DNA of 25,548 nt from NCBI GenBank assembly GCA_002311285.1, contig DBZU01000062.1, positions 46,462 to 72,009 on the forward strand. The letters run 5' to 3'. Source of the stretch: Dehalococcoidia bacterium UBA1152 (GTDB taxonomy: Bacteria; Chloroflexota; Dehalococcoidia; Lucifugimonadales; UBA2962). The notes below the pieces were generated by a model. The model did not search any database, had not been told where the DNA came from, and worked only from the letters and a program-made list of their open reading frames with translations. Shown here one piece after another: positions 16,683 to 25,041 of the stretch. The position numbers were made by a program, and so were the translations under genes. Within the stretch, counting starts at the first letter, position 1; each line of letters opens with the position of its first letter.

Positions 16683-17951
16683 ATGAATATGGCTACAGAT
16701 AATAAACTTGATCGACCAAGAGTGGTTGTCACTGGTATAGGCGCAATGTCGGCTTTGGGCGAAACCCCTGAAGCCTTGTGGCAGGGCCTTGTCGCAGGCA
16801 GGTCAGGAATTGACAAAATGACAATAACTGACGCTACTGAGTTTCCATGTAAATTTTCTGGAGAAGTTTTAGATTTTAACCCTACGTCGTATATGGACAG
16901 GAAGGAATCTCGCAGGATGGGCCGATTTTCCCAATTTGCTGTGGCAGCTACCAGTCAAGCGTTGGAAAATGCCCATTTAAATTTAGATAAAGAGGACAGA
17001 GAACGAATTGGAGTTGTTCTAGGTACTGGTTCTGGGGGATATCCCGAAACAGAACAAGCTGTGAGAACTTTAGTGGGTAGGGGCGGCATGAAAATCAGTC
17101 CGTTTTATCTGCCTACCATGTTGTGCAATATGGCAGCCGCTAACGTCAGCAGACTTAATGGTCTTTACGGATACACAAACACGGTTGTTACCGCATGTGC
17201 GGCTGGCACTCAAGGTATCGGTGAAGCAGCTGAAGCTATACGACGAGGTGCAGCAGATGTAGTTGTGAGCGGAGGCACAGAGGCTGGGCTTTGCCAGCTT
17301 GGACAGGGAGGATTCAATGTAATAAATGCTCTTACTCGAAGGACAGATGACGCCACAAAAGTGAGCCGTCCTTTTGACGCAGACAGGGATGGATTCGTGC
17401 CTGCAGAGGGAGCAGGCATATTAATACTGGAACGATTAGAACATGCAATTAACCGTGGAGCAACTATATTAGCTGAAATACTCGGACAGGCTAGCTCATC
17501 TGATGCCTTTCATCTTGTACAGCCTGATGATCAGGGAGCCGGGGCTGCCAGAGCGATGATTTGGGCATTAATGGATGCAGGGATAGTAAGGGACGAAGTT
17601 GATTACATAAATGCTCACGGTACATCTACTCTACTAAATGACCTCTCTGAAACTAAAGCAATTAAAAAAGCATTTGGAAGCCAATCCTATAAAGTGCCAA
17701 TCAGTTCTACAAAATCAATGATTGGCCATGCATTAGGAGCAGCAGGAGCCCTAGAGGCAATTGCATGCATTAAAACGATTGAAAACAATGTTATTCACCC
17801 GACTGTGAATTACGAGAACAAGGATGAAGATTGTGATCTTGACTATGTTCCAAACCAAGCACGTAAGACTACTGTTGACATCACATTGTCTAATAGCTTT
17901 GGTTTTGGCGGTCAAAACGCGTGCTTAGTTATCGGACGCTTTGAAGAATAA
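16683..17951 (+). CDS. fabF: Beta-ketoacyl-[acyl-carrier-protein] synthase II
   Basis: KAS II extends acyl-ACP chains with malonyl-ACP by decarboxylative condensation. The 422-residue thiolase-fold protein has the complete Cys-His-His triad: Cys172 in VTACAAGTQ, His312 in NAHGTSTLLND and His349 in SMIGHALGAAG. The C-terminal SNSFGFGGQNACLV loop is intact. There is an ATG at 16683 and another at 16689; neither has a clear Shine-Dalgarno. It follows folC by 23 bp, most likely in one operon. It is separated from acpP, fabD, fabG and fabZ, none of which is in the window. A FabB-type KAS I or a polyketide KS is possible on motifs alone, but the length and lack of extra domains favour FabF. Confidence 0.95.
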   Translation: MNMATDNKLDRPRVVVTGIGAMSALGETPEALWQGLVAGRSGIDKMTITDATEFPCKFSGEVLDFNPTSYMDRKESRRMGRFSQFAVAATSQALENAHLNLDKEDRERIGVVLGTGSGGYPETEQAVRTLVGRGGMKISPFYLPTMLCNMAAANVSRLNGLYGYTNTVVTACAAGTQGIGEAAEAIRRGAADVVVSGGTEAGLCQLGQGGFNVINALTRRTDDATKVSRPFDADRDGFVPAEGAGILILERLEHAINRGATILAEILGQASSSDAFHLVQPDDQGAGAARAMIWALMDAGIVRDEVDYINAHGTSTLLNDLSETKAIKKAFGSQSYKVPISSTKSMIGHALGAAGALEAIACIKTIENNVIHPTVNYENKDEDCDLDYVPNQARKTTVDITLSNSFGFGGQNACLVIGRFEE

Positions 17952-17965
17952 CGATATTTAAAACA

Positions 17966-19048
17966 TTAGTGGAGATCAGAAATTCGTGGCAAAACCTCGT
18001 TTGCTAATAGCTCCATTGAGTTTGACCATTTTTCCTTAGGGTTCCATTCATGGCCCATAGCTAACAAAACCCCAAAACCGCCAACATCTTCATATAGTTT
18101 CCGTATCTTTTTTTCTACGTCGTCAGGGCTTCCAACTATCCAAATATTGTCAACCAGATATTCCATTGTTATATCTGAATCCGCAATTTCCGGGTTTGAC
18201 TTGAATAGTTTCATCATGTTCATTTTTTTTAAAGATCTGAAAAAATAATCGTTAAAGTCCCGCGCCATAGTGCCGCCTAATGCTTCTCGACGAGCTTGTT
18301 CTGTAGTGTCCGCTACATATACTTCTCTTGCAATTCTCCATGATGAATGGTTAGCAACCTTACCAGCCTTCTTGGCACCGTCTTCTACGGCCGTCCAATG
18401 CGTTCTTAATAAGTTTGCTGGTGTGAAGTTAATGCTCATAGGTATGTACCCTCTTTCGCCAGCCAAGAATAAAGTATCTGATTTTGCAGAAACGCCAGCA
18501 AGTGCAATAGGTGGATGAGGTTTTTGATAGGGGGGTATATGATATTTGACTCCAATCCAATCATCAGTTTCAGGTATAGTAAAATTCCACCACTTAGATT
18601 TATAATTGCCTGGCTTTGGGTCATCCCATATTCCAAGTACGCAGTCTAATGCCTCCTTAGTCATGGTTTTATTCTCACCACTTTCGAAATCAAAGCCGAA
18701 AACTTCGAAATCCCCAGGAAATCCACCTGAACCAACACCCCAATGTAATCGACCTTTGGCCATATGATCCAGTTGAGCAATGCGATTTGCTAATATAAAG
18801 GGATTATGATTTGGCATGCAAGTAACGCCTGGCCCAAGAATGATATTTTTTGTCACGCCCAACGCCTGAGCTATAAATAAATCGGGAGCCGGTATGTTTT
18901 CCCACACTGACGTGAAGTGTTCCCCAATCCAGGCTTCTTGAAAGCCTAGTTTGTCTAAAGCAATAATTTGCTCTAAATCTTCATGAAGTGTTTCATGGTG
19001 TAAAGACCCCGGTGGGTGGAGCGGCATCGTGAAATATCCAAGCTTCAT
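17966..19048 (-). CDS. LLM-class (luciferase-like) flavin-dependent monooxygenase
   Basis: This 360-residue protein belongs to the bacterial luciferase/alkane-monooxygenase-like TIM-barrel family, which uses FMNH2 from a separate reductase and O2. The signature MKLGYFTMPLHPPG opening, GFQEAWIGEHFT, LGPGVTCMPNHNPFILANRIAQLDHMAKGR and WGVGSGGFPGDFEVFG are present. The C-terminal VGSPDDVEKKIRKL is the usual end of the barrel. An N-terminus of this type is common in proteins annotated as limonene 1,2-monooxygenase-like, but the substrate is not known. CAGGAG precedes the ATG. It converges on fabF with a 14-bp gap. Expanded sets of such enzymes are reported for marine SAR202 Chloroflexota, which fits the context. 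Confidence 0.92.
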   Translation of the reverse strand: MKLGYFTMPLHPPGSLHHETLHEDLEQIIALDKLGFQEAWIGEHFTSVWENIPAPDLFIAQALGVTKNIILGPGVTCMPNHNPFILANRIAQLDHMAKGRLHWGVGSGGFPGDFEVFGFDFESGENKTMTKEALDCVLGIWDDPKPGNYKSKWWNFTIPETDDWIGVKYHIPPYQKPHPPIALAGVSAKSDTLFLAGERGYIPMSINFTPANLLRTHWTAVEDGAKKAGKVANHSSWRIAREVYVADTTEQARREALGGTMARDFNDYFFRSLKKMNMMKLFKSNPEIADSDITMEYLVDNIWIVGSPDDVEKKIRKLYEDVGGFGVLLAMGHEWNPKEKWSNSMELLANEVLPRISDLH

Positions 19049-19182
19049 AACAAACTCCTGAAATTACTTTATTTATTAACGCTAAAACGTATAAACGTAC
19101 AACTGACAAAATTATAAGTGTTGTACCAAGCTTTAAAAAGCCGGTAAATTGATTTTTTTCGGTAGAGTAGAAGTCGTTAGTC

Positions 19183-19191
19183 TGATAATCT
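19183..19191 (+). promoter_or_regulatory. Candidate extended -10 promoter of the ileS leader
   Basis: TGATAATCT is an extended -10 (TGN followed by TAATCT). Transcription would start near 19198, exactly where the T-box stem I begins. No good -35 lies at 16-18 bp upstream, as is usual for extended -10 promoters. The bases upstream (about 19049-19180) also carry the leader of the divergent monooxygenase gene. Confidence 0.4.
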
Positions 19192-19198
19192 GAATGTT

Positions 19199-19455
19199 AA
19201 GGCGTTGACGGAAACTAGTAAATTCAATCAGATAATTCAGCGAATCCGATATAGTGCGAGCGGATGTTAATGGTAGTTTTGAAAATCACTCCCGAGCTGT
19301 GAAAAGAACGACAGTGCAAATCATGTGCAGGTTAAGTAGACTTCACCGGATTCACGCTACGTGAAAAAGCGTTTAAAAGAGCTGGGTTGAAAAATTCAGA
19401 ATTAGGGTGGTACCGCGGGAACAAGATGCCCGTCCCTTCGTGGGACGGGCATCTT
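19199..19455 (+). promoter_or_regulatory. T-box riboswitch, Ile (AUC) specifier, upstream of ileS
   Basis: T-box leaders sense uncharged tRNA and raise expression of the cognate aminoacyl-tRNA synthetase. Stem I starts at GGCGTTGACGGAAACTAGTA (19201-19220), which includes the AGTA of the S-turn. The distal stem pairs ATCCG (19244-19248) with CGGAT (19261-19265) around an AGTGCGAG-type loop. After GAAA comes ATC (19285-19287), an isoleucine codon at the specifier position, then ACTCCCGAG. A small stem (TTCACG/CGTGAA, 19351-19365) probably is stem III. The T-box proper is AGGGTGGTACCGCG (19404-19417). CGTCCCT (19431-19437) can pair with its AGGG and GCG to build the antiterminator, and is also the 5' arm of the terminator hairpin. 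The specifier agrees with the IleRS gene downstream. Confidence 0.95.
19423..19455 (+). terminator. T-box expression-platform hairpin without a U-tract
   Basis: A perfect 14-bp stem (19423-19436 with 19442-19455) encloses a 5-base TTCGT loop. It is GC-rich in the middle and competes with the antiterminator for CGTCCCT. The stem ends in TT and is followed by ATATGAAAC, so no poly-U tract follows. It may terminate weakly, or the leader may work another way; the ileS Shine-Dalgarno is about 135 bases further on and is not in the stem. Confidence 0.7.
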
Positions 19456-19598
19456 ATATGAAACAGGTCTGAAGTTTTAAAGATCTAGTAAAAAAGGGTT
19501 CTAAAAGCTAAAAGAATCATTCAGCATTAAGAATGCAAGTAAATTAAAATAAATTATGGTCAATCGATAAAGTCGCATTTTTTACTACAAAGGGAAAC
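19456..19598 (+). other. 143-base A-rich spacer between T-box and ileS start
   Basis: This stretch is unusually long for the space between a T-box and its gene. It is A-rich and contains a small hairpin (GCATT/AATGC near 19520). I saw no convincing second promoter or reading frame of note. The ileS ribosome-binding site AAGGG lies at 19590-19594, four bases ahead of the ATG. Confidence 0.6.
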
Positions 19599-22500
19599 AT
19601 GTTTAACTCAGTGAATTCCAAGATCGATTTCATTGCTCTTGAGGCCGAGATTAGTAAGTTTTGGAATGACAACAAAATAGTAAAAAAATATTTAAGCAAA
19701 AACGCTTCTTCGGAACACAATTTTTCTTTTATAGACGGCCCTATTACGGCAAATAATCCGATGGGAGTCCACCATGCATGGGGACGTACCTATAAAGATC
19801 TATACCAGCGATTTAAGACCATGCAGGGCTACAAACAGCGATATCAAAACGGATTTGATGGACAGGGCTTATGGATTGAAGTTGAAGTAGAAAAAGAACT
19901 CGGATTCAAATCAAAGCGAGACATAGAAGCATTTGGAATAGATAAATTCGTTAACTTGTGTAAAGAAAGGGTTACTAAGTTTAGCAACATTCAGGCTGAG
20001 CAATCTAAACACCTTGCTTACTGGATGGACTGGGACAATTCTTATCACACAATGTCCGATGAAAATAACTACACAATCTGGCTTTTCCTAAAACGCTGCT
20101 ATGAAAAGGGCTGGCTTTACGAAGGTACTGATGTAATGCCTTGGTGCCCTAGATGTGGAACAGGATTGTCTGAACACGAAATAGTAACGGAAGGTTATCA
20201 GGAAATAGTACATCCGGGTCTTTTCATCCGATTTCCTTTGCGACATCTGACGAACGGACAGACAAATAAACAAAACATGGCATCAGAAATTCGGCATTCA
20301 CTACTTGTTTGGACAACTACACCTTGGACTCTTAGTGCTAATACAGCTGCTGCAGTGAACCCCAAACTTACTTATTTGAAAGTCAGTGTTGTTAAAGACG
20401 AAAAATCAGCTGAATCTGAAAAGGAAATTATATATGTAGCCAAAAGTCGCGTGAACGTTTGTTTAAAGGGTGAATTTGAAATATTGGAAGAATGCAAAGG
20501 CTCAGATTTAATTGGACTGAAATACGATGCACCGTTTAGTGAATTACCCGTGCAAAAAGGAGTCGACCATAGGGTTATAGCTTGGGATGACGTAAGCGAA
20601 GAAGAAGGAACAGGGATTGTTCACATTGCACCTGGGGCAGGAAAAGAAGACTTTGCTATTTCAAAACCAGAGAAGTTGCCTGTTATCGCGCCGTTGGATG
20701 AAACCGGAATTTTTCTCGAGGGGTTTGATTGGTTAACCGGTAAGAGTGTCTATGAAGTAAATGAGGAAATTTTCCATAGTCTTAAACAAAAAGATGTTTT
20801 TTATCGGCTTGAGCAGTTTAAGCACCGTTATCCAGTTTGTTGGAGATGCAACTCAGAACTCGTATTTAGGCTAGTTGATGAATGGTTTATTTCTATGAAT
20901 GAACTTAGACATAAGATTGCTTCCATTACAAAAAAGATTCGATGGATTCCTGAATTTGGAATGCAGAGAGAACTTGATTGGCTGAATAATATGGATGATT
21001 GGATGGTTTCAAAAAAACGATATTGGGGATTGGCATTGCCGATATTTAAATGTGAATGCGGAAATTTTGATGTTATTGGATCTGAAGATGAATTAAAACA
21101 GCGAGCCGTATCAGGATGGTCAAAATTTGAGGGACATTCACCTCATAGACCATGGATTGATTTTGTTGAAATCGCCTGTTCATCCTGTGGGGAAAACGTA
21201 CAACGTATTAAAGATGTCGGCAATCCATGGCTTGATGCTGGAATTGTGCCTTTTTCAACTTTAGGCTATCGAACTAATAGGCAAAACTGGAGAGAATGGT
21301 TTCCAGCAGATTGGATTTCAGAATCATTTCCCGGTCAGTTTAGGAACTGGTTTTACTCATTATTAACAATGAGTACAGTACTAGAAGATACAGAGCCAAC
21401 AAAGGCAATATTCTCCTACGCCCTGATGAAGGACGAAAAAGGGGAGGACATGCATAAATCTAAGGGAAACGCAATCTGGTTCGAAGAAGCAGCTGAAAAA
21501 ATGGGCGTAGATGCGATGAGATGGCTTTTTGCTAGGCAGCATCCGGCGACAAATTTAAATTTTGGCTATCAGCCAATCGCGGAGGTGCGACGACAACTAA
21601 TCATACCTTTGTGGAATATATATTCATTTTTTGTTACATACGCAAATATTGATGGCTATGATCCGCAAACATATACGTTGACAGATATAAACAAACGACC
21701 TGAACTCGACCGATGGATCATATCGGAACTAAATGAATTGATTGCAGAGACCACAACAGCATTGGAGAATTATGACTCTGAGCGAGCCACTTTACTTATA
21801 GAAACCTTTATTGAGTATTTATCAAATTGGTATGTGAGAAGAAGCAGGCGCAGATTCTGGAAGTCAGGACAACTGGATAAGTCAAACGAGAGTGATAATT
21901 TAGACAAAATTTGTGCTTATGCTACCCTGTACCAATGTTTAACTGCAATTTGTAGTTTAATCGCGCCAATCATGCCGCATTTATCAGAATCTATTTATCA
22001 GAATCTTGTACGTGCAAATACTAAAATTGATCAAAAAGATGTTAATAACCCAAAAGCAGAAAGTATTCATTTGAGTGAATTTCCCAACTCAGATCTATCT
22101 CTTATTGATAAAGATTTATCTGATTCTGTCCGGTTAGCAATGAAGTTATCAAGCTTGGGTAGAGCTGCAAGAAGTAAGGTTGGATTAAAAGTTAGACAGC
22201 CGGCTGAGGTCGCTTTAGTCACACTTAGGTCAACAGAAGAGAACGAACTGTTGCCGTCTATTGAGTTGCAAATCAAAGACGAACTCAATGTTAAAAAAGT
22301 TCAGGTTTCTGAAGACGATACCGGGGTATTGGATATTAAGTTAATGCCAAACCTACCTGTCCTTGGGAAAAAATATGGAGCAGCAGTCAAAGATATCAGA
22401 GAAAATTTGGCAACAATGGATCCATTTGAGGTTTATGCATTAGTAAAGAACGGAAAAAATGTTTTCATACCAGGATTTGAACTCGAGCCGGCAGAGATTA

Positions 22501-22853
22501 TAGTGACCCTAGGAGAGAGAGAGGGGTATTCAGTATCATCAGACTCAGGCTATGCAGTGGCAATAAAAACAGCTTTGACGAAAGACTTAATCAGCGAAGG
22601 TATAGCTCGAGATATAGTTCATCATGTACAGAATATGCGCAAGTCAGCCGGATTCAACATTTCAGATCACATAGAATTAAAATATTCGAGTGAATCCTCT
22701 CTCGAAAAAATTATAGAAAGTCACTTTGATTACATAGCTAGCGAGACTCTTGCGGACAAGATGGATGCCGAAATCCCGTCAGATGATTTTTATATTGAAA
22801 CAATTAAAGTGGAAGGACAGGAAGTGACCATAGGCCTCAAGGTGCACCGCTAA
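19599..22853 (+). CDS. ileS: Isoleucine--tRNA ligase with a GVHH (GXHH) active-site motif
   Basis: IleRS charges tRNA-Ile and edits mischarged valine. The 1084-residue class I enzyme carries the catalytic core, a CP1 editing domain (VWTTTPWTLSANTA; GTGIVHIAPGAGKEDF) and a long anticodon-binding C-terminus. Paired cysteines C183/C186 and C414/C417, and C485/C487 and C527/C530, are the expected two zinc sites. The HIGH signature is replaced by GVHH at residues 56-59 (PMGVHHAWGR), that is, the first His and the Gly are exchanged. KMSKS reads DMHKS at 617-621 (MHKSKGNAIWFEEAAE). Length and editing motifs resemble the IleRS2 (eukaryote-like) type. It is the only IleRS in the window. A T-box with an Ile specifier controls it. 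ValRS is excluded by the specifier and overall pattern. Confidence 0.96.
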   Translation: MFNSVNSKIDFIALEAEISKFWNDNKIVKKYLSKNASSEHNFSFIDGPITANNPMGVHHAWGRTYKDLYQRFKTMQGYKQRYQNGFDGQGLWIEVEVEKELGFKSKRDIEAFGIDKFVNLCKERVTKFSNIQAEQSKHLAYWMDWDNSYHTMSDENNYTIWLFLKRCYEKGWLYEGTDVMPWCPRCGTGLSEHEIVTEGYQEIVHPGLFIRFPLRHLTNGQTNKQNMASEIRHSLLVWTTTPWTLSANTAAAVNPKLTYLKVSVVKDEKSAESEKEIIYVAKSRVNVCLKGEFEILEECKGSDLIGLKYDAPFSELPVQKGVDHRVIAWDDVSEEEGTGIVHIAPGAGKEDFAISKPEKLPVIAPLDETGIFLEGFDWLTGKSVYEVNEEIFHSLKQKDVFYRLEQFKHRYPVCWRCNSELVFRLVDEWFISMNELRHKIASITKKIRWIPEFGMQRELDWLNNMDDWMVSKKRYWGLALPIFKCECGNFDVIGSEDELKQRAVSGWSKFEGHSPHRPWIDFVEIACSSCGENVQRIKDVGNPWLDAGIVPFSTLGYRTNRQNWREWFPADWISESFPGQFRNWFYSLLTMSTVLEDTEPTKAIFSYALMKDEKGEDMHKSKGNAIWFEEAAEKMGVDAMRWLFARQHPATNLNFGYQPIAEVRRQLIIPLWNIYSFFVTYANIDGYDPQTYTLTDINKRPELDRWIISELNELIAETTTALENYDSERATLLIETFIEYLSNWYVRRSRRRFWKSGQLDKSNESDNLDKICAYATLYQCLTAICSLIAPIMPHLSESIYQNLVRANTKIDQKDVNNPKAESIHLSEFPNSDLSLIDKDLSDSVRLAMKLSSLGRAARSKVGLKVRQPAEVALVTLRSTEENELLPSIELQIKDELNVKKVQVSEDDTGVLDIKLMPNLPVLGKKYGAAVKDIRENLATMDPFEVYALVKNGKNVFIPGFELEPAEIIVTLGEREGYSVSSDSGYAVAIKTALTKDLISEGIARDIVHHVQNMRKSAGFNISDHIELKYSSESSLEKIIESHFDYIASETLADKMDAEIPSDDFYIETIKVEGQEVTIGLKVHR

Positions 22854-22934
22854 ACACATAATCTGAGTCTATGTATTTATGGGTTTTCATCTACTTTAGT
22901 TACAGGCCGTAGAGCTACGACAAGAAGCTGAACT

Positions 22935-24992
22935 ATGACAAACTGCCACAAAAATCCAGATCGGCGCACAAGAATGCTGAACAATAATCAAAGACCGCTT
23001 CCTAGTGATAGCGAGATAGTTTTGGCTTTACTTAATAAGGGGCCTACTTTAGCTCGTTGTATTGGACGATCCAATGATTTAGTAGACATTCAATTGCCTA
23101 ATAAAAATCGAGCTCAAATTCCAGATGAAAGAGTTTTGTTTTCTGCAAACTTAGAACCTGTATCGAATAAAGAGTTAAAAAGCCTCAGTAAGACTTTGAA
23201 TGTTTCAGCCAGTCATATGGACCTTTACGAAACATGGAAGCAGTTGCAGGGTTCGGGAAATCAGTATTCAAGCAAACAGATTGCCAGCATGTATTTTAAG
23301 CATAAACCGACAGTATATGAAGTAATTACCACGGTGATACACCTAGAAATAAAGCCGATCTACTTTTATAAGAAAGGCTCTAAATATTGTTCAGAGGAAC
23401 CGAATAAAATAGAACGAAAACGTGCTGAGGCAAAATCTCGCGCAGAGAGAAAAGAGGCCATAGAATCACTCGTCAAATGCTTAAATTCAGGAAAATTACC
23501 TGCGCCCATCCTTGAATCACATAAATCTCTTTTACAACACATGAGAGGGTTTGCGATACATGGCGATGACTACAATCATTTTCGTGAAGCACTAAATATT
23601 TTACGTTTGATTAAGGCGGGCCCAAAAAATAACCAGGAAAAAGCCTGGAAATTAATGACATCTGTAGGATTTGTGGACCAAGATGAGCCAATTGAATTGG
23701 AACGTGACGGGGTACGCACCGACTTTCCTTCAAAGGCAATTTCCCAAACTAAGTTAATAAAGAAACAATCGTTGATATATGACAATCGGAGAGACCTGAC
23801 AGATCTTTTTACTATTGCCATAGACAATGAAGAAACTCGCGACAGAGACGATGCTATTTCTATAAAGATGGAAAATGACGACACTGTTCTTCTAGGGATT
23901 CATATAACAGACGTTAGTTCAATAATTCCTAAAGAAAGCCCGATTGACTTAGAAGCCAAAGCGAGAGTCGCCTCTGTGTACTTGCCTGAATTAACAATTA
24001 ACATGTTGCCTGAGCTCCTGTCAGAAGGTGCGTGCAGTTTCAGAGAAAATGAAATCAGTGTTGCTGTAACAGTTATGACAAAATTTGTTTCTGGAAAACT
24101 TGAGGATTGGGAGATATTTAGCTCTCTAGTATGTCCAAACAAAATCATGACATATACACAAGCAGACAGCAGTTTAGCAAACACAAATTCACAACATCAT
24201 TTAGAGATAATGACTTTAGATAACATTACAAAATCGTTGCGACAGGCACGCCAAAAATCAGGAGCAGTTTTGTTAAACAGGCCAACCCTTTCAATGACAA
24301 TAAATCCTGACTACCCGTTACTTGTGGATGTTGTTCGAACAGACACTCCCGCTAGGATGGCAGTTGCAGAGATAATGATATTAGCTAACTCACTTTATGC
24401 TAAATTATGTCTTCAGAAGAATCTATCAGGGATTTATCGCACCCAAGGTGAGATTGATGCGGAAGCATACGAGACACTATCCCCAAACGATTTGGATATA
24501 CTAGGCCAATATCAATTAATGAGAAAACTGCCCCCACCCCAGATGACGACCGTGAACGGTAGGCATTGCGGATTAGGCCTGGACCAGTATTTGCAAGCAA
24601 CGGCACCAGTGCGTCGATTCTGTGACTTAGTGATGCAGAGACAGATTTTGCATTCATTGAAGTCTGGATCAGGGCTGTATTCACAAGAGGAACTGAAGAA
24701 CATTGCACAGGTAAGTGCAGCTAAATTAAAACGAATATCATCTATTACAAATGAACGAAAGCGCTATTGGTTTTTGAAATGGCTTGAAAATCGTCGAAAT
24801 GACGGCTTAGATGAGTATCAAGCCATGGTATTGACATCAAATTATCAAGGATATGCCAATTTAGAATTAACTGAATACCCATTTCGGTTTAAGGCAGTAT
24901 TATCGGAGTTAGATAGGCCCGGGGACCTGATTGATCTAAAACTGAATAAAGTTGACATTTGGAATAAAGTACCAAAATTTGTTGTTATTTAA
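22935..24992 (+). CDS. RNB-domain 3'-5' exoribonuclease (RNase II/R family, cyanobacterial/chloroplast-like)
   Basis: This 685-residue nuclease should degrade RNA from the 3' end. The RNB catalytic aspartates are Asp297, Asp303, Asp305 and Asp306 in AIDNEETRDRDDAIS, with the same spacing as E. coli RNase II (201, 207, 209, 210). The conserved C-terminal loop is ATAPVRRFCDLVMQRQ. The N-terminal 280 residues hold an OB-like segment (about 36-75), a helical region and a Lys/Arg-rich stretch (158-175). They lack clear cold-shock motifs, and the short C-terminus after RNB is a reduced S1-like OB domain at best. This layout resembles cyanobacterial and chloroplast RNB enzymes more than E. coli RNase R; that is inference. 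The ATG at 22935 has no strong Shine-Dalgarno; the ATG at 22974 is an alternative. It follows ileS by 81 bp. Confidence 0.9.
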   Translation: MTNCHKNPDRRTRMLNNNQRPLPSDSEIVLALLNKGPTLARCIGRSNDLVDIQLPNKNRAQIPDERVLFSANLEPVSNKELKSLSKTLNVSASHMDLYETWKQLQGSGNQYSSKQIASMYFKHKPTVYEVITTVIHLEIKPIYFYKKGSKYCSEEPNKIERKRAEAKSRAERKEAIESLVKCLNSGKLPAPILESHKSLLQHMRGFAIHGDDYNHFREALNILRLIKAGPKNNQEKAWKLMTSVGFVDQDEPIELERDGVRTDFPSKAISQTKLIKKQSLIYDNRRDLTDLFTIAIDNEETRDRDDAISIKMENDDTVLLGIHITDVSSIIPKESPIDLEAKARVASVYLPELTINMLPELLSEGACSFRENEISVAVTVMTKFVSGKLEDWEIFSSLVCPNKIMTYTQADSSLANTNSQHHLEIMTLDNITKSLRQARQKSGAVLLNRPTLSMTINPDYPLLVDVVRTDTPARMAVAEIMILANSLYAKLCLQKNLSGIYRTQGEIDAEAYETLSPNDLDILGQYQLMRKLPPPQMTTVNGRHCGLGLDQYLQATAPVRRFCDLVMQRQILHSLKSGSGLYSQEELKNIAQVSAAKLKRISSITNERKRYWFLKWLENRRNDGLDEYQAMVLTSNYQGYANLELTEYPFRFKAVLSELDRPGDLIDLKLNKVDIWNKVPKFVVI

Positions 24993-25041
24993 CAAGAAGT
25001 AAGATAAAAAATAACCCAAGCAACACACAGAAGGATTGGTT

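Noticed and set aside
20619..20670. Loss of editing in IleRS because GHG is replaced by GAG in APGAGKEDF
   Set aside because: From memory, IleRS2-type enzymes such as that of Thermus also lack the histidine here, and the aspartate is kept, so loss of editing is not supported.
22905..22930. Small inverted repeat CGTAG-AG-CTACG as a terminator after ileS
   Set aside because: The loop would be only two bases and there is no U-tract.
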